The position numbers were made by a program, and so were the translations under genes. A DNA stretch of 8,285 bases from Spirochaetaceae bacterium (GTDB taxonomy: Bacteria > Spirochaetota > Spirochaetia > Treponematales > Breznakiellaceae): assembly GCA_031267955.1 (NCBI GenBank), contig JAIRYB010000048.1, forward strand, positions 1 to 8,285, read 5' to 3'. A model generated the notes under the pieces. It worked only from the letters and a program-made list of their open reading frames with translations, ran no database searches and had not been told where the DNA came from. Position 1 is the first letter of the stretch. Each line of letters starts with the position of its first letter. This document shows positions 6,603 through 8,285 of the stretch, one piece after another.

Positions 6603-6719
6603 TGGTTTTTTGCCGTGCCTGACGGCCACGGCGCGGGATTTTGCCCGAAATACTCGGGCAGGTTTCCCGTTGGAACTCGGCCCCACAGGCCGCTGTTCCA
6701 TTCAGGTTTTCACCCTGCA
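6603..6719 (-). promoter_or_regulatory. Structured hsp20 5' leader
   Basis: From the predicted sigma-54 start near 6719 to the ATG is about 137 nt, long for a monocistronic gene. It contains a compound hairpin at 6671-6700 (outer TGGAAC/GTTCCA, inner CGGCC/GGCCG with 5-nt loop), a 7-bp stem TGCCCGA/TCGGGCA at 6642-6660, and a 6-bp stem GCCGTG/CACGGC at 6612-6632, all before the Shine-Dalgarno hairpin. A series of hairpins ending with one over the ribosome binding site is the layout of ROSE-type thermosensors. No terminator-type U run occurs between them. Confidence 0.45.
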
Positions 6720-6729
6720 TCTTTAATAT

Positions 6730-6745
6730 AGCAATATGCGTGCCA
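6730..6745 (-). promoter_or_regulatory. Sigma-54 (RpoN) promoter of hsp20
   Basis: Read on the minus strand, TGGCACG-CATA-TTGCT (6745-6730) is a full match to the -24/-12 consensus TGGCACG-N4-TTGCW, and the preceding base is the preferred pyrimidine. The invariant GG (6744-6743) and GC (6732-6731) are separated by exactly 10 nt. Predicted start is near 6719. Sigma-54 promoters need an AAA+ activator bound upstream; a cluster of repeated sites lies 170-240 bp upstream. No comparably good sigma-70 promoter is seen ahead of hsp20. Confidence 0.8.
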
Positions 6746-6880
6746 AGACAGAAAATTTCCAAGAAAAATACGGACAAAACCGGCCGGGTGTAAGTCGTTA
6801 TATAGCAAGGAATTACAGAACAGGGCAAATTTCCGCCGGGCCTATTTTTGCCGGAAAGGCATCCGCCATTATTTTCCCGG

Positions 6881-6901
6881 GCCTATAGGCTCATATATGA
6901 G
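6881..6901. repeat. Two abutting perfect palindromes
   Basis: GCCTATAGGC (6881-6890) is a perfect 10-bp palindrome, and CTCATATATGAG (6890-6901) is a perfect 12-bp palindrome sharing its first base. CCCGGG (6876-6881) abuts on the left. They sit at the edge of the ATGMGTRTCAT repeat cluster and may be part of the same protein-binding region. Confidence 0.7.
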
Positions 6902-6960
6902 TGTCATTTTAATACATGCGTGTCATATTGACATTTTATGCGTATCATTATGATACACTT
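6897..6960. repeat. Array of 11-bp repeats ATGMGTRTCAT, candidate activator sites
   Basis: Three direct copies are ATGAGTGTCAT (6897-6907), ATGCGTGTCAT (6916-6926) and ATGCGTATCAT (6938-6948), with starts 19 and 22 bp apart. A degenerate inverted copy, ATGATACACTT, is at 6950-6960. The third copy overlaps the inverted repeat GTATCAT-T-ATGATAC (6942-6956), and TGTCA-TAT-TGACA lies at 6921-6933. Spacing near two helical turns puts the copies on roughly one face of the DNA. They lie about 170-240 bp upstream of the hsp20 sigma-54 start, where enhancer-binding proteins act. A plus-strand TTGACA (6928-6933) with TATGAT (6949-6954) at a short 15-nt spacing could alternatively be a promoter with operators, though no gene follows it. 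Confidence 0.55.
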
Positions 6961-7017
6961 AATTGGGCAAATTAGTCTGATTTGGACCCTTTTTTCCGAT
7001 TTCCACTTAGGCGTCCG

Positions 7018-7126
7018 GGCCGGTGCGGCCGCAGGCGGGCTTGACCGCCTGCTTGCGGGCTTGCGCTGCCCGCGTCCGGCGCGGGGCCCGGCGCCGTTGC
7101 GGGCGGCAGGTATAGCCAGGGCCGCC
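7018..7126. repeat. Cluster of five GC-rich hairpins
   Basis: Successive inverted repeats are GGCCG/CGGCC (7018-7030, 3-nt loop), GCAGGCGG/CCGCCTGC (7031-7052, 6-nt loop), GCGGGC/GCCCGC (7055-7073, 7-nt loop), CGGCGC/GCGCCG (7077-7096, 8-nt loop) and GGCGGC/GCCGCC (7102-7126, 13-nt loop). They are nearly contiguous and much more GC-rich than the flanks. This resembles REP/BIME-like intergenic palindromes or a folded RNA. The hairpins at 5962-5990 have a similar flavour. Whether it recurs in the genome cannot be seen here. Confidence 0.55.
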
Positions 7127-7146
7127 AAAATGGACGCTGTCAAGTC

Positions 7147-7193
7147 GAATGGGCAATTTTATCAGCACATTCCTCACCGCAAATTGCCCATTC
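7147..7193. repeat. 13-bp perfect inverted repeat after the lipoprotein gene
   Basis: GAATGGGCAATTT (7147-7159) and AAATTGCCCATTC (7181-7193) are perfect reverse complements with a 21-nt spacer. The structure begins 7 nt beyond the stop of the minus-strand lipoprotein gene, so it may form the 3' end of its mRNA. No U run follows on the minus strand, and only TTTT (7196-7199) on the plus strand. A related GGGCAAATT occurs at 6823 and 6965. Confidence 0.55.
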
Positions 7194-7200
7194 CGTTTTG

Positions 7201-8103
7201 CTACTCTATTCCCGCAAGGGCGGCCAGCGCGGCGATATAGTCGGTGTCGGCGGCGGTAGTAACGGCGGCGGCTATTTTGGCAGGATCGCCTGAGCGGTAG
7301 GCGGCGCGTTGGTCCACGGGAGATACGGGGGACTGCAATGCCGCCTGCCGGGCGCGGATCTCGGCGGCGAATTCCAGTTCCGATTTTTCCCTTTCGTAGC
7401 GGGTTTCCGCGTCAATTTCGTTGAACATGGCGGCGATAGTCTGCTTGGCCCTTTGATCCTGCAAATTGCCGGTTACATCAAGCAAATACTTTGCCACCAG
7501 CTTGCTCCATACATCGGGGTCACATGCGTAGACTACGTAGTAATTGTACGCTGTAACGGTCCTGCCGTTTTTATCGACCGTTTCGTTAAGCTGCCAAAAA
7601 TCGGTAAGCCGTTCCTGTCCGGCGATTGACACGGTCGTTTTGGTTGCCGCGTCATTTACAACAGTAAATTGATCGTCATCGCCCAGGGTTATGGCGGCTT
7701 TGGTAACTACGGCCTGTTTAAGCTGATTGGCAAGCCGCGCCGCGTACTGCACGTCGGCGATAACCTGGGCGGCATTGAGCGCGGGGGCGCGCGATACGCC
7801 TACTTTGAGTACCTTGTCATCCCGGATCTGCCAGTCCTGCTTGAAAACCCTGAAATTGCCCCGGATAGCGGGCAGGAGCCATGCGGGCGAGGCGTCCTCG
7901 CCCAGGCCGCGGTTGGCCCAGTCAAGGACCCGTGCCGGGTCCGCGGTCTGTTTCGCTTCCTCCGAAGCTATCGCGGTTTGAGAGCGCGGCTCGTTTTGCG
8001 CGTAGGTCGGCGCGGGTGTGGAAGCCGCCGGGGCTGAGGCGCAGCCGGAAGCAAGAACGGCAATAGCCGCCGCCAACACTGTAATCATCTTCTTTTTGTC
8101 CAT
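7201..8103 (-). CDS. Lipoprotein of unknown function, LPP20-like
   Basis: The predicted product has 300 residues. MDKKK followed by a hydrophobic stretch and ASGC (18-21) is a lipoprotein signal, with Cys21 as lipidation site; the box is slightly relaxed (Ala at -3), as spirochaetes allow. A Ser/Thr/Pro/Ala-rich linker (22-55) leads to a folded part: PARVLDWANRGLGEDASPAWL, then an alpha-helical segment VIADVQYAARLANQLKQAVVTKAA (about 114-137), a beta-rich middle with YNYYVVYACDPDVW (186-199), and a charged helix (about 212-256). The order (helix rich in AR/LA, then VYYVVY-type strand) recalls LPP20-type lipoproteins, but I would not assign a function. The Ala-rich C-terminus is low complexity. 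AGGAG six bases before the ATG (plus-strand ctcct at 8110-8114) supports this start over Met6. It follows the upstream partial gene by 44 nt, probably in one operon. Confidence 0.8.
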   Translation of the reverse strand: MDKKKMITVLAAAIAVLASGCASAPAASTPAPTYAQNEPRSQTAIASEEAKQTADPARVLDWANRGLGEDASPAWLLPAIRGNFRVFKQDWQIRDDKVLKVGVSRAPALNAAQVIADVQYAARLANQLKQAVVTKAAITLGDDDQFTVVNDAATKTTVSIAGQERLTDFWQLNETVDKNGRTVTAYNYYVVYACDPDVWSKLVAKYLLDVTGNLQDQRAKQTIAAMFNEIDAETRYEREKSELEFAAEIRARQAALQSPVSPVDQRAAYRSGDPAKIAAAVTTAADTDYIAALAALAGIE

Positions 8104-8147
8104 GTAATACTCCTATAAATTTTATGAGAAGAACCTATACAGGCGCT

Positions 8148-8285
8148 TCAATCATCTACTTTATTGAACGATGCCCGTATGACATTCGGCGCGTCCGGGT
8201 AGGGCTTTACCAACAGGGTGAAGCGGGTTTTAAGCGCGTCAAACTGATAGACGCTGGCCCAATTGATGGCATACAGGTGTTCAAA
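8148..8285 (-). CDS. 3' end of an unidentified gene (partial)
   Basis: A minus-strand frame enters from the right edge and stays open for 45 codons to a TGA at 8150-8148. The translation begins FEHLYAINWASVYQFDALKT and ends RASFNKVDD. It has normal amino-acid composition and a plausible mixed alpha/beta pattern (FTLLVKPYP). I do not recognise a family from this fragment. Same strand and 44-nt spacing to the lipoprotein gene suggest one transcript. The N-terminal part lies outside the window. Confidence 0.6.
   Translation of the reverse strand, partial: FEHLYAINWASVYQFDALKTRFTLLVKPYPDAPNVIRASFNKVDD

Larger units (their letters stand above)
6746..7200. other. Non-coding region between hsp20 and the lipoprotein gene
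   Basis: I find no credible gene here. Open frames on both strands run through palindromes and GC-rich hairpins, give low-complexity Ala/Arg/Pro translations and lack ribosome binding sites. The stretch goes abruptly from AT-rich (6885-7010) to very GC-rich (7011-7130). A 10-bp direct repeat CCGGGCCTAT occurs at 6836-6845 and 6877-6886. The individual repeat structures are listed separately. Confidence 0.6.

Noticed and set aside
6076..6726. 216-codon plus-strand open frame opposite hsp20
   Set aside because: It begins within a few bases of the hsp20 terminator and lies antisense to the hsp20 gene and its leader; the product matches nothing.
6583..6828. 82-codon N-terminal extension of Hsp20
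   Set aside because: It would run through the sigma-54 promoter and hairpins; the product is not conserved-looking, and the GGAGGT before 6582 defines the normal Hsp20 start.
6583..6900. CIRCE (HrcA) element upstream of hsp20
   Set aside because: I looked for TTAGCACTC-N9-GAGTGCTAA and found no match on either strand.
6928..6954. Plus-strand sigma-70 promoter TTGACA with TATGAT
   Set aside because: The spacer is only 15 nt and no plus-strand gene follows; kept only as an alternative reading of the repeat array.
6897..6960. CRISPR-like array
   Set aside because: Repeats are only 11 bp, spacers 8-11 bp, and no cas gene is present; a transcription-factor site array fits better.
6938..7240. 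100-codon plus-strand frame in the intergenic region
   Set aside because: It starts inside the repeat array, crosses the GC-rich hairpins, reads into the lipoprotein gene antisense and has no ribosome binding site.

Overview
The window looks like a chromosomal segment of a spirochaete, most likely a Treponema-type organism. This is inferred from gene style, not from a marker gene: a CHASE2-type class III adenylate cyclase with a YTIMGNAVNLAARLEG core, several secreted or lipid-anchored envelope proteins, intermediate GC content, and strong AGGAG/GGAGG ribosome binding sites. No rRNA, tRNA, CRISPR array, transposase or phage gene is visible.

Layout. (1) Positions 1-294 hold no convincing gene but do hold a 13-bp perfect hairpin (248-277). 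(2) On the minus strand, dhaL (1948-1319) is followed by dhaK (1287-295). They encode the two core subunits of a dihydroxyacetone-type kinase and lie behind a good sigma-70 promoter (1995-2023). No dhaM phosphodonor gene is present. (3) Three tightly spaced plus-strand genes (gaps of 4 and 6 nt) form an envelope/signalling operon: a secreted SH3-like protein (2266-2757), an M48-family zinc-protease lipoprotein (2762-3664) and a CHASE2 adenylate cyclase (3671-5959). A candidate extended -10 promoter with an overlapping inverted repeat (2125-2154) lies upstream. (4) On the minus strand, an Hsp20 small heat shock protein gene (6582-6103) has a clear intrinsic terminator (6072-6043). (5) A 618-nt non-coding stretch (6583-7200) is the most information-rich part of the window. 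(6) On the minus strand, the last 45 codons of an unidentified gene (8285-8148) precede a lipoprotein gene (8103-7201).

The main regulatory hypothesis concerns hsp20. Reading away from the gene, it has a Shine-Dalgarno inside a 7-bp hairpin, a roughly 137-nt leader with further hairpins, and a sequence matching the sigma-54 (RpoN) -24/-12 consensus with exact spacing. About 170-240 bp upstream of the predicted start there is a cluster of ATGMGTRTCAT repeats and palindromes, where an enhancer-binding activator would be expected to bind. Taken together this suggests two control layers, RpoN plus an activator for transcription and a possible RNA thermometer for translation. It is built from motif reading only.

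The plus-strand trio plausibly links periplasmic or envelope state to cytoplasmic cAMP. The SH3 protein and the protease would act outside the inner membrane, and the cyclase would carry its CHASE2 sensor in the periplasm and its catalytic domain in the cytoplasm.
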